Assembly (NCBI GenBank): GCA_050732575.1
Contig: JBOHRF010000354.1
Location: forward strand, 1 to 5,542
Reading direction: 5' to 3'
Length of the DNA stretch: 5,542 nt
Source of the DNA: JBBDWZ01 sp050732575
Lineage (GTDB): Bacteria > Gemmatimonadota > Gemmatimonadetes > Longimicrobiales > RSA9
In this document: positions 1-5,278 of the stretch, in pieces
Layout of the letters: the number at the start of each line of letters is the position of its first letter
Position numbering within the stretch: the stretch's first letter is position 1
The notes under the pieces: generated by a model
The model's input: only the letters and a program-made list of their open reading frames with translations
Told to the model about the DNA's origin: nothing
The model's database searches: none
Position numbers and translations under genes: made by a program

Positions 1-1
1 T

Positions 2-598
2 CAGCCCTCACCCAGTGTCGAACCGCTGCACGAGCGCGCCGCTGATAATCTGCGGTTCATTCGCGAGACCATGGAGCGCTCGGGCTCCTTCAGCGGCGTA
101 CCGGGGCGGGCGGGCATGGCCATGGGAGTTGCAGCCGTTCTCTTTGCCTGGTTTGCTGGGGTTGCGCGCGCACCTGATACCGACGCGTGGCTGGCTGTCT
201 GGCTCGGCTGTCTGGCCATCGCGGTCACGATTGGCTCCCTGGGCCTGATTCGAAAGGCACGCCGGTATAACGTGCCGCTTTTTCGTGGCCCGGCACGCCG
301 ATTTGCGCTGACCATGTGTCCACCGCTGGTGGTGGGCGCACTGCTCACCGTGGCGCTGGTGCGCTGGGGTATGGCCGAACGATTGCCGGGTGTATGGATG
401 CTTTCCTACGGCGCGGGTGTTTCGACCGGCGGCGCGTTCTCTGTGCCTGTAGTGCCCGTGGTGGGTGCGCTGTTCATGTTGATTGGCGCGCTGACGCTTT
501 TCCTGCCCGCGGAATTTGGTGATCTCATGATGGCCGCGAGTTTCGGCGGACTGCACATCGTCTTTGGCTGGATCGTGGCGAGGAGGCATGGTGGCTAA
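2..598 (+). CDS. Polytopic inner-membrane protein, 5' truncated by the window edge
   Basis: The reading frame is open from the first bases, so the gene starts upstream and 198 residues of its C-terminal part are visible. An internal ATG at 71 exists, but the residues before it (LHERAADNLRFIRETMERSG) look like genuine soluble protein leading into the membrane part, so I do not take 71 as the start. After this come about five hydrophobic segments. They begin near MAMGVAAVLFAWFAG, DAWLAVWLGCLAIAV, LTMCPPLVVGALLTVAL, VPVVPVVGALFMLIGAL and FGGLHIVFGWIV, and the protein ends in a basic tail (ARRHGG). No catalytic motif is visible, and I do not recognise the family well enough to name a function. 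The stop codon overlaps the start of the downstream winged-helix gene, so the two are probably translationally coupled and functionally linked. Coding and membrane calls are confident; function is unknown. Confidence 0.85.
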   Translation, partial: QPSPSVEPLHERAADNLRFIRETMERSGSFSGVPGRAGMAMGVAAVLFAWFAGVARAPDTDAWLAVWLGCLAIAVTIGSLGLIRKARRYNVPLFRGPARRFALTMCPPLVVGALLTVALVRWGMAERLPGVWMLSYGAGVSTGGAFSVPVVPVVGALFMLIGALTLFLPAEFGDLMMAASFGGLHIVFGWIVARRHGG

Positions 599-965
599 GT
601 CGGGTGCAGCACGCACGGAACGGAAGCGGCCTGCGGCAGAAGAGAAGACGCTGACGCGAACCTCGCCCGTGGCCGGCGATTTGAACCGTGTCATTCACGA
701 GCGCATCAGGCTGGGCATAGTGAGCGCGCTGGCGGTCAACGAATCCCTGACCTTCAACGAGCTAAAAGCGTTGCTGCAGACCACGGACGGTAACCTGAGT
801 GTACACGCGCACAAACTGGAAGAAGCCGATTACATCCGCTGCACGAAGTTCTCTGACGGTCGCATGCCGCGCACGGAGTTCAGCATTACCCGCGCAGGAC
901 GCGATGCGCTGGAACGGTATCTCGAGCACATGGAGGCGATCATTACCGCAGTGAGAACTGGATGA
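588..965 (+). CDS. Small winged-helix transcriptional regulator
   Basis: This is a 125-residue protein with a basic, disordered N-terminal stretch (residues 1-25) followed by a compact winged helix-turn-helix domain (about 33-119). LTFNELKALL (54-63) is the positioning helix, DGNLSVHAHKLEEADYI (67-83) contains the recognition helix, and KFSDGRMPRTEFSIT (87-101) forms the wing. A C-terminal helix (residues 103-121) may dimerise. The pattern fits the MarR/ArsR-like 'winged helix DNA-binding domain' family that usually accompanies a membrane protein gene. ATG 588 and GTG 591 are both possible starts. AGGAGG at 581-586 is only 1 nt from ATG 588 but 4 nt from GTG 591, so initiation at 591 (MAKSGAARTE) is a real alternative. 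The upstream membrane gene ends at 598, giving an 8-11 nt overlap and probable coupling. Target genes are unknown; the upstream membrane gene is the obvious candidate. Confidence 0.88.
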   Translation: MVAKSGAARTERKRPAAEEKTLTRTSPVAGDLNRVIHERIRLGIVSALAVNESLTFNELKALLQTTDGNLSVHAHKLEEADYIRCTKFSDGRMPRTEFSITRAGRDALERYLEHMEAIITAVRTG

Positions 966-1010
966 ATTGGGTGAATCGGATGAATCGGATGCTGCGGGTT
1001 GAATCGGATG
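961..1010 (+). repeat. Degenerate 9-nt tandem repeat at the 3' end of the winged-helix gene
   Basis: Consecutive units are GATGAATTG (961), GGTGAATCG (970), GATGAATCG (979), GATGCTGCG (988), GGTTGAATCG (997, one base longer), then GATGG. The gene's own TGA stop (963-965) lies inside the first unit, so the array begins exactly at the gene end. The consensus GATGAATCG reads in the sense direction of the gene. There are no spacers, so it is a minisatellite-like array and not CRISPR. Confidence 0.75.
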
Positions 1011-1217
1011 GAAATGCGGGCAGAACCGAGTGACACCTGGTAAAAACGGGAGGGGGCAATCGGGTTGACGTCAGGTTAGAAATACGGAAAAGCCGTGGCT
1101 GCTCTCTCCGCGTAGGTCCTCCGCTGCAACCGTTTTGCCCCGTCTTCGACCTGCTTTTCCGGCTTCACTCCGTCTTATCCGCCTGATCCTGCTTTCATCC
1201 GAATCATCCGGTTCAAC
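966..1217. other. Non-coding gap between convergent genes
   Basis: This 252-nt gap separates the + strand regulator gene from the - strand DUF4097 gene. Its two edges are 9-nt tandem arrays in opposite orientation. 997-1010 and 1205-1218 match as inverted repeats at 13 of 14 positions. The middle (about 1019-1140) holds no open frame that I believe, no recognisable RNA gene and no clear GC-stem/T-run terminator. A weak ACGG-AAAAG-CCGT hairpin lies at 1084-1096. Transcription from both sides must end here, but how is not obvious from the sequence. Confidence 0.6.
1141..1217 (-). repeat. Degenerate 9-nt tandem repeat at the 3' end of the second DUF4097 gene
   Basis: Read on the minus strand directly after the TAG stop, the units are GTTGAACCG (1217-1209), GATGATTCG, GATGAAAGCAG, GATCAGGCG, GATAAGACG, GAGTGAAGCCG, GAAAAGCAG and GTCGAAGACG. 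They have 9-11 nt periodicity and decay away from the gene. The best units match the GATGAATCG consensus of the array at 961-1010, which lies at the end of the opposite gene. Confidence 0.6.
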
Positions 1218-1994
1218 CTACCGTCGTCGTATTTCGATATCGCCGTTGACGGTGCCGAGGGCGAGCTCGCGACCGCCGCGGCCGATGGTTCCGGACATAC
1301 GCTTGGGGCCGAAGCGACCGCGAATGGTGAGCGGATAGTCGCTGGCAATGGAGCCATTCACAGTGCTGGCGTGCACCTCGGTATCGACGTTGTCGGGCAG
1401 CTCGATGGTGATGGCACCGTTCACGGTTTCGAACTCGAGTATTGCGTCCCAGTCGGCGCGGCCCATGGCGACGTCAATGGAACCGTTCACGGTGGTGGCT
1501 TCGGCGAGACCGGAGGTGGACACCCGTACGGAGCCGTTGACGGTATGCGCGCGCACGTCGCCGGTAATGCCGGTGATGGTGACGGCACCATTGACGGAGC
1601 GGCCAGCAAAGTTGACCCCGCGCGGGACACGCACCAGGAAATTCACGTTGACATCGTTGTCGTTGGCATTGCTGCGACCGCGCTCGCCGGGCTGACAATC
1701 ATTGGGCTCACGATTGCGCACCTGCGGGTACACGGCGCAGATGGTGATACCATCGCGGTGAGGCACGACCACGATGTTGACTTCATCAGGATCGCTGCGG
1801 CGCGCGCTTTTTGTGACCTCGACCTCGACTTCACTACCGGTGCCGGCCACGGCGCGCACCGTGCCGATCACACCTTTGATCTCCATCCACTGACCGGCGG
1901 CCACGCGACCGCGCCAGTTCCAGTCCTGTGCTGCGACCGGCGCAGCTGTTACGGCCGCGCAAGCCACCGCGAATGTCCACCCGAACGCGCGCAT
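1218..1994 (-). CDS. Secreted DUF4097-family beta-solenoid protein (downstream copy)
   Basis: This 258-residue protein has a clear signal peptide (MRAFGWTFAVACAAVTAAPV, with AxA cleavage near residue 22, before QDWNW), so it is exported. Residues 24-125 form a beta-rich lead-in with two cysteines (C86, C100) that could make a disulfide. From residue 130 there is a series of beta-strand rungs each marked by V-N-G: 134-136, 152-154, 169-171, 191-193, 212-214 and 249-251. This is the DUF4097 'putative adhesin' pattern, expected to fold as a right-handed beta-helix. No enzymatic residues are evident. Two adjacent ATGs exist, at 1997 and 1994. The AGAGAGG motif is only 1 nt from the first and 4 nt from the second, so I choose 1994. 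It starts 9 nt after the stop of its paralogue and is the last gene of the sigma operon. Whether it binds a surface or polymer, or acts as a sensor, is unknown. Confidence 0.9.
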   Translation of the reverse strand: MRAFGWTFAVACAAVTAAPVAAQDWNWRGRVAAGQWMEIKGVIGTVRAVAGTGSEVEVEVTKSARRSDPDEVNIVVVPHRDGITICAVYPQVRNREPNDCQPGERGRSNANDNDVNVNFLVRVPRGVNFAGRSVNGAVTITGITGDVRAHTVNGSVRVSTSGLAEATTVNGSIDVAMGRADWDAILEFETVNGAITIELPDNVDTEVHASTVNGSIASDYPLTIRGRFGPKRMSGTIGRGGRELALGTVNGDIEIRRR

Positions 1995-2003
1995 CATGCC
2001 TCT

Positions 2004-2915
2004 CTAGTGTTCGAAGTGCAGCTTGTCCTGGTTTCTGCCTTTGCCGGACGAGCTGGGAAAGCTGGGTCGGGATTCGCCGGGCCGGCGAAACCGCACGTCA
2101 CCGCCAAACGTCTCCAGATCGAGTTTGGCGCTGCCGTTACCGAGTATGAAGTTATAGCGCCTGCGGCTGGCACTTTGCCGTAGCGAAACCGAAAAGCTGG
2201 CGTCGAAGCTACCATTGTAGGTCGACACATTGACGGTGGCATTGCTACGTTCGGGTACTACGACCCATATGCCACCGTTGTGCGTCGACATGACATAGTC
2301 ACCGCCGTCGCGCATCGTGCCATCGTAGACAATGGTGCCGTTGACGGTGGCGGCATCCACCGTGCCGGCTTGAACGCGCTCCATCACGATGGGGCCGTTC
2401 ACCGTCTCCGCTACAATGTCTCCTGTGACATCGATCAAATGAATGCCCTGGTTGACCGTGGAGACATCGATGTTACCACGGGCACGGCTGAGCACGATGC
2501 GACCCTGCACGGATTCCAGGCGAATCCGTCCGGCGCCACCGGACACGATGACATCGCCGCCCACGGTCTCCGCCTCGATTTCACCCAGCACGCCCACGAC
2601 ATCGATGCTGGTGTAGGTGCCCGACAAATCGAGGCTCATGGAAACGGGAACCGTGATTTCGTACTCCACGCTGTGCGCCACGCCCGTGCGACTGTCGGCT
2701 TCCACGCGCACCGCAGACGAACTGGCCGAAACGCTGACCCAGTCTCGCCGGCCGTGCGCGGCCCGTACGCGCACCTGGTTGCGCTCCCACGTACGCACCA
2801 CAATGCTGCCGCCAAAATTCTCCAGCTCCAAACGTGCGTTCGGCCGGACCGAGACGGTCGTATCCGTCTGCTGTAGTGATACAGCGAGCAATCCGGCTAG
2901 CAACGGTGTGACCAT
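2004..2915 (-). CDS. Secreted DUF4097-family beta-solenoid protein (upstream copy)
   Basis: This 303-residue protein begins with a short hydrophobic leader (MVTPLLAGLLAVSLQQTD). It lacks the usual N-terminal basic residues, so export is likely but less clear than for its neighbour. Residues 20-100 are beta-rich. Then come eight solenoid turns marked by T-[VHYF]-[NG]-G or close variants, near residues 117, 135, 153, 171, 190, 211, 232 and 269. The tail (278-303) is polar and basic, ending KLHFEH. This is the DUF4097 pattern and it is paralogous to the next gene, with two extra N-terminal turns. ATG 2915 is the first start after an in-frame TAG at 2924-2922. AGGAAGGA (2934-2927) lies 11 nt upstream, a slightly long spacing that overlaps the anti-sigma stop codon. 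Its place 17 nt behind the anti-sigma gene implies co-transcription with the sigma module. Function is unproven; a structural envelope role is inferred. Confidence 0.9.
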   Translation of the reverse strand: MVTPLLAGLLAVSLQQTDTTVSVRPNARLELENFGGSIVVRTWERNQVRVRAAHGRRDWVSVSASSSAVRVEADSRTGVAHSVEYEITVPVSMSLDLSGTYTSIDVVGVLGEIEAETVGGDVIVSGGAGRIRLESVQGRIVLSRARGNIDVSTVNQGIHLIDVTGDIVAETVNGPIVMERVQAGTVDAATVNGTIVYDGTMRDGGDYVMSTHNGGIWVVVPERSNATVNVSTYNGSFDASFSVSLRQSASRRRYNFILGNGSAKLDLETFGGDVRFRRPGESRPSFPSSSGKGRNQDKLHFEH

Positions 2916-2932
2916 GTGCCGCTATATCCTTC

Positions 2933-3628
2933 CTAACTCCGAGCGCCGCGCAGACCGGTGGCCCGGCGCAGCAGCTGGATTCTCTTCTTCATTGTGTTTT
3001 CAAGATGCTGATTGAGGTACAAATTGCCCGGATCCCGCGCGAGCGCTGCCCGCGCTTCGGTAATGGCCGCGTCGATGGTGCGCAGATTCTCCTCGAGAAT
3101 CGCGATGGTCACAGGATCCAGCTGATTACGTTGCTGGCGCAGGGCCGTCTCCAGTGACTTCATGGCGGCCGCATAATCCTCGGGCTGACCCGCGTCCGAG
3201 ACCTGCCGAACGGGAGTGCCCGGCGCGGGCGAGTCTGCGCCCAGTCCTGCGGAGCGGCCCAGCGCGAACCAAACGATGGTGCCGGACAACAGCATCAACG
3301 CAAGACTGGCGGCCGCCAGTTGAGGCATGGTAAACGAAATGCGGCGCACGCTCCTGGACGCGCGCTGCGTACGCAGATCGATGACCTTGAGCGAGGCCAG
3401 ATCAACTCGAGGCGAGGATTCCAGGCGCGCCGCAATCGCCGGCCACAACTCGTTGACGGGCTCGCGCTCGGGCAGCGCCCGTGCCCGCTCCACTACCTTA
3501 CGCAGCTCGGCCAGCGTGCGGCGGCACTCCAGACAGCTTTGCAGGTGCCACTCCAGCTCAACTGCTTCCCGCTCGGTCAATTGACCGTCGAGAAACTCCG
3601 ACAATCGGTCGATCCAACGATCTTGCAT
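2933..3628 (-). CDS. Zinc-finger membrane anti-sigma factor
   Basis: This 231-residue protein has the standard anti-sigma layout. The N-terminal cytoplasmic domain carries the zinc-binding motif H28-x3-C32-x2-C35 (in WHLQSCLECRR), typical of zf-HC2/ZAS anti-sigma domains that clasp ECF sigma factors. After a helical linker (37-96), a single membrane span covers about 103-123 (QLAAASLALMLLSGTIVWFAL). Residues 124-231 would be periplasmic: a short Pro/Gly-rich linker, then long charged helices (about 150-231, containing LDPVTIAILEENLRTIDAAI and LARDPGNLYLNQHLE). These helices resemble the helical sensor region seen in many such proteins. The start at 3628 is backed by GAGGG just upstream (3636-3632). 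It lies 43 nt after the sigma gene, as expected for a cognate pair. Release of sigma by proteolysis or conformational change is known for the family, but the signal here is unknown. Confidence 0.93.
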   Translation of the reverse strand: MQDRWIDRLSEFLDGQLTEREAVELEWHLQSCLECRRTLAELRKVVERARALPEREPVNELWPAIAARLESSPRVDLASLKVIDLRTQRASRSVRRISFTMPQLAAASLALMLLSGTIVWFALGRSAGLGADSPAPGTPVRQVSDAGQPEDYAAAMKSLETALRQQRNQLDPVTIAILEENLRTIDAAITEARAALARDPGNLYLNQHLENTMKKRIQLLRRATGLRGARS

Positions 3629-3636
3629 ATTCCCTC

Positions 3637-3668
3637 ACTCGACTACGTCGAGTTGCTTACCAACTCGA
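3637..3668 (-). promoter_or_regulatory. Two mutually exclusive hairpins before the anti-sigma start
   Basis: On the minus strand, segment 1 TCGAGTTG (3668-3661) is perfectly complementary to segment 2 CAACTCGA (3655-3648). Segment 2, shifted by a few bases as ACTCGAC (3653-3647), is perfectly complementary to segment 3 GTCGAGT (3643-3637). Only one of the two stems can form at a time. The second stem ends directly against the GAGGG ribosome binding site (3636-3632). The first begins 3 nt after the sigma stop codon, so a ribosome finishing sigma would cover segment 1. The complementarity is seen in the sequence; a switching role is inferred. Confidence 0.4.
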
Positions 3669-3671
3669 ACG

Positions 3672-4217
3672 CTACTTCAAGTGCTGACGCAGGACCATAC
3701 GCGCCCTGTGCAGCTGTGATTTTGACGTGCCCGCCGTCACCTGCAGCAACTCGGCAATTTCTTCGTGCTTGTAGCCTTCAATGTCGTGCAGCACGAAGAT
3801 CTCACGCGCTCCCTGCGGCAGGCGCGCCAGCGCCGCCTCGAAATCCATTCGCTCATCAACGGTCACCGGCCGCGCGGCCAAACGCTCGAACGTCGTCTCA
3901 TCATCAGAGAATCGGTCCCGCGCTCTACCCAGCTCCGCCCGCCGTGCCAGCACTACGTTGATGGCCAGTCGGTGCAGCCACGTGCCAAACGCCGACTCGC
4001 CCCGAAACAGTCCAATCTTCTGCCACGCCCGCACAAAAATATCCTGCGTTACTTCATCTGCGAATTCGTGGCCCAGCATCCGGCGCGTCAACGAATGAAC
4101 CCGCGCCAAATGTCGCCGGTACAGCCGTTCGAACGCCCCGGCGTCGCCGCCCGCCGACAACACCGCATCCGCGCGGTCGGCCTCAGCGGCCACGGGTCTC
4201 GCCCCGATCAGCATCAT
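3672..4217 (-). CDS. ECF (group 4) RNA polymerase sigma factor
   Basis: This 181-residue protein has the two-domain form of extracytoplasmic-function sigma factors. Region 2 spans about 26-93: AFERLYRRHLARVHSLTRRM; then DEVTQDIFVRAWQKI (54-68), the core-RNA-polymerase-binding helix; then FRGESAFGTWLHRLAINVVLARRR-like sequence (71-93), which reads the -10 element. Region 4 spans about 125-180: LPQGAREIFVLHDIEGYKHEEIAELLQV (133-160), then the helix-turn-helix GTSKSQLHRARMVLRQHL that reads the -35 element. Region 3 and the 1.1 domain are absent, as usual for this group. I start it at the ATG pair 4217/4214. The frame is open up to an ATG at 4313, but that extra stretch (LEFQQPTLDIPTLCRLSLIQ) is not sigma-like and covers the palindrome and direct repeats. 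No strong ribosome binding site precedes 4217. It heads the anti-sigma/DUF4097 operon and is probably autoregulated. Confidence 0.95.
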   Translation of the reverse strand: MMLIGARPVAAEADRADAVLSAGGDAGAFERLYRRHLARVHSLTRRMLGHEFADEVTQDIFVRAWQKIGLFRGESAFGTWLHRLAINVVLARRAELGRARDRFSDDETTFERLAARPVTVDERMDFEAALARLPQGAREIFVLHDIEGYKHEEIAELLQVTAGTSKSQLHRARMVLRQHLK

Positions 4218-4316
4218 CGTTCTGCAAAGCCGCGGTCCATGCTTGCGTGATTGGATAAGGGACAGCCTGCAAAGGGTTGGAATATCTAGGGTTGGCTGCT
4301 GGAATTCCAGCATTTA

Positions 4317-4333
4317 CCCGCGCTGCGCGCGGG
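4317..4333 (-). terminator. GC-rich hairpin downstream of the HEAT gene (possible terminator)
   Basis: CCCGCGC (4317-4323) and GCGCGGG (4327-4333) form a 7-bp all-GC stem with a 3-nt loop, about 54 nt beyond the HEAT gene stop. On the minus strand it is followed by TAAATG and not by a T-run, so it is at best a weak intrinsic terminator. It may instead insulate the sigma promoter. Confidence 0.3.
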
Positions 4334-4341
4334 GACGTGAC

Positions 4342-4368
4342 GGGCGTATCGGGCGTAGCGGGCGTATC
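4342..4368 (-). repeat. Three 9-nt tandem repeats downstream of the HEAT gene
   Basis: On the minus strand the units are GATACGCCC (4368-4360), GCTACGCCC (4359-4351) and GATACGCCC (4350-4342), flanked by weaker copies. They start about 18 nt after the HEAT gene stop. The period is the same as in the arrays at 961-1010 and 1141-1217, but the unit sequence is different. Confidence 0.7.
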
Positions 4369-4386
4369 GGGGCGCGAACGTGTTTT

Positions 4387-5220
4387 CTAGCCTCGGATCA
4401 GGATCTCCTCGAAGAGGGCAATGGCGCGCGGGTCATCTTTCTGGCCGAGCCAGAAGAGCGCGCGTTTTTTGAGCCTGGGATCCACGTTATTGCGGCGGAC
4501 CAGGGCGATCAGGGCGGGAACACTTTCTTCGTTGGGTCGTTGGGAGAGGGCGAAGATGGCGTGTTCGCGCACCTCGATTTCTTCGTCGCTGTCGATGATT
4601 TCGCGCAATCCGGTGGTTGCGGCTTGGGCGGCTTCCTGGCCGAGCCAGAAGACGGCCTGTTTGCGCAGGTTGCGGTCGGTGTTGCTGTTGCGGGCCATGC
4701 GCAGCAAGCGCCGCCAGATCTCGGCGTCGGCCAGGGTAGCCGCGAAAATGGCGTCGTTGCCCACGGAGGATGTGTTGGAGCGTTCGGCGATTCCCATGAG
4801 CAAGTTGGCGGCGTCCCGAGGGTCGATGCGGCCAAAGTCGCTGGTGCTTTCGCGCGGGCGCCATTCGCCGCCGACGTAGGCACGCAGGCTGGTAACACGA
4901 CCTTGGTCGACGGTGAGCGCAACGCGCACGGGTCCTGGCTCGCAGGAGCGAATCCATTCGTCGGAGTAGCGACTGGAGTAGTTCCAGGTGCCGCCACTGC
5001 CGCTCCGCATCTGCACGCGCTGGCCACCACGTTCGTTCTCGATGTAGATGGTAGCCGCGCCATCACCGCAAACACCGGGTTTGGGCTGGTAGCTGAAGCG
5101 CACGGTACCATGCGCGCGGTCGATTCGGTCTTCCAGGGACTGGCCGTGCACGGTGGCGGCCAGGAGAAGTGCAGCAACGACACCGGCCAGGGGCACGAGC
5201 ACCCTTACGGAGCGACGCAT
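4387..5220 (-). CDS. Secreted HEAT-repeat protein
   Basis: This 277-residue protein has a strong signal peptide: basic MRRSVR, a hydrophobic core to about residue 22, and likely cleavage near VHG-Q (26/27). Residues 28-125 form an apparently beta-rich domain with cysteines C51 and C93, which may pair outside the cytoplasm. I do not recognise this domain. Residues 133-277 are alpha-helical and include HEAT repeats with conserved cores FWLGQ (191-195), FALSQ (223-227) and FWLGQ (256-260), 32-33 residues apart. HEAT arrays act as protein-protein scaffolds; no enzymatic motif is visible. The frame also has an upstream TTG at 5235, but ATG 5220 has GAGGGA (5233-5228) at an ideal 7-nt spacing and gives a standard signal peptide. 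It lies 58 nt downstream of another HEAT gene and 169 nt upstream of the sigma gene on the same strand, so it may share regulation with the envelope-stress module. Confidence 0.9.
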   Translation of the reverse strand: MRRSVRVLVPLAGVVAALLLAATVHGQSLEDRIDRAHGTVRFSYQPKPGVCGDGAATIYIENERGGQRVQMRSGSGGTWNYSSRYSDEWIRSCEPGPVRVALTVDQGRVTSLRAYVGGEWRPRESTSDFGRIDPRDAANLLMGIAERSNTSSVGNDAIFAATLADAEIWRRLLRMARNSNTDRNLRKQAVFWLGQEAAQAATTGLREIIDSDEEIEVREHAIFALSQRPNEESVPALIALVRRNNVDPRLKKRALFWLGQKDDPRAIALFEEILIRG

Positions 5221-5240
5221 AGCGGCATCCCTCAATTCAG

Positions 5241-5264
5241 GGGCCCGCGCAGGTGCGCGGACCC
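5241..5264 (-). promoter_or_regulatory. Intergenic RNA hairpin between the two HEAT genes
   Basis: On the minus strand GGGTCCGCGC (5264-5255), loop ACCT and GCGCGGGCCC (5250-5241) form a 10-bp stem with one U-G wobble. The plus-strand version has a C-A mismatch at the same place, so the structure is better on the strand that is transcribed. It ends 7 nt before the ribosome binding site of the downstream HEAT gene. No T-run follows on the minus strand, so it is more likely an mRNA stability, processing or attenuation element than an intrinsic terminator. Confidence 0.45.
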
Positions 5265-5278
5265 TGGGTCAGTTTTTA

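Larger units (their letters stand above)
4218..4386 (-). promoter_or_regulatory. Upstream region of the sigma operon with palindrome and direct repeats
   Basis: This 169-nt gap precedes the sigma gene. It contains a perfect 16-bp palindrome, TGCTGGAATTCCAGCA (4297-4312). It also contains a direct repeat that reads CCAACCC on the minus strand, at 4295-4289 and 4280-4274, 15 bp apart. The repeated AAC core resembles ECF -35 elements, so an autoregulated ECF promoter here is plausible, but I cannot fix a convincing -10. The palindrome is a good shape for a dimeric repressor or activator site. The sequence elements are certain; their role is inferred. Confidence 0.4.

Noticed and set aside
961..1010. 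CRISPR array
   Set aside because: The repeats are 9 nt, directly adjacent and without spacers, and there are no cas genes.
1065..1090. Promoter suggested by TTGACG, and the CRE-like palindrome TGACGTCA
   Set aside because: No -10 element sits at the right spacing, and no gene follows on the + strand, so it is likely chance.
1242..1590. Recurring near-palindromes such as ACCGTTCACGGT in the DUF4097 gene
   Set aside because: They are explained by the codons for the repeated T-V-N-G motif and need not be binding sites.
1371..2183. Long + strand open frame (270 codons) opposite the DUF4097 genes
   Set aside because: It is antisense to a gene with a signal peptide, family pattern and ribosome binding site. 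Its translation is rich in His/Asp/Gly low-complexity sequence, typical of a shadow frame over repeated V-N-G codons.
2280..2876. + strand open frame (198 codons) opposite the upstream DUF4097 gene
   Set aside because: The same shadow effect applies: His/Arg-rich composition, no recognisable domain, and antisense to a well-supported gene.
4218..4313. N-terminal extension of the sigma factor to the ATG at 4313
   Set aside because: The extra 32 residues are not sigma-like, and they would make the palindrome and direct repeats coding. The ATG pair at 4217/4214 gives the usual ECF length.
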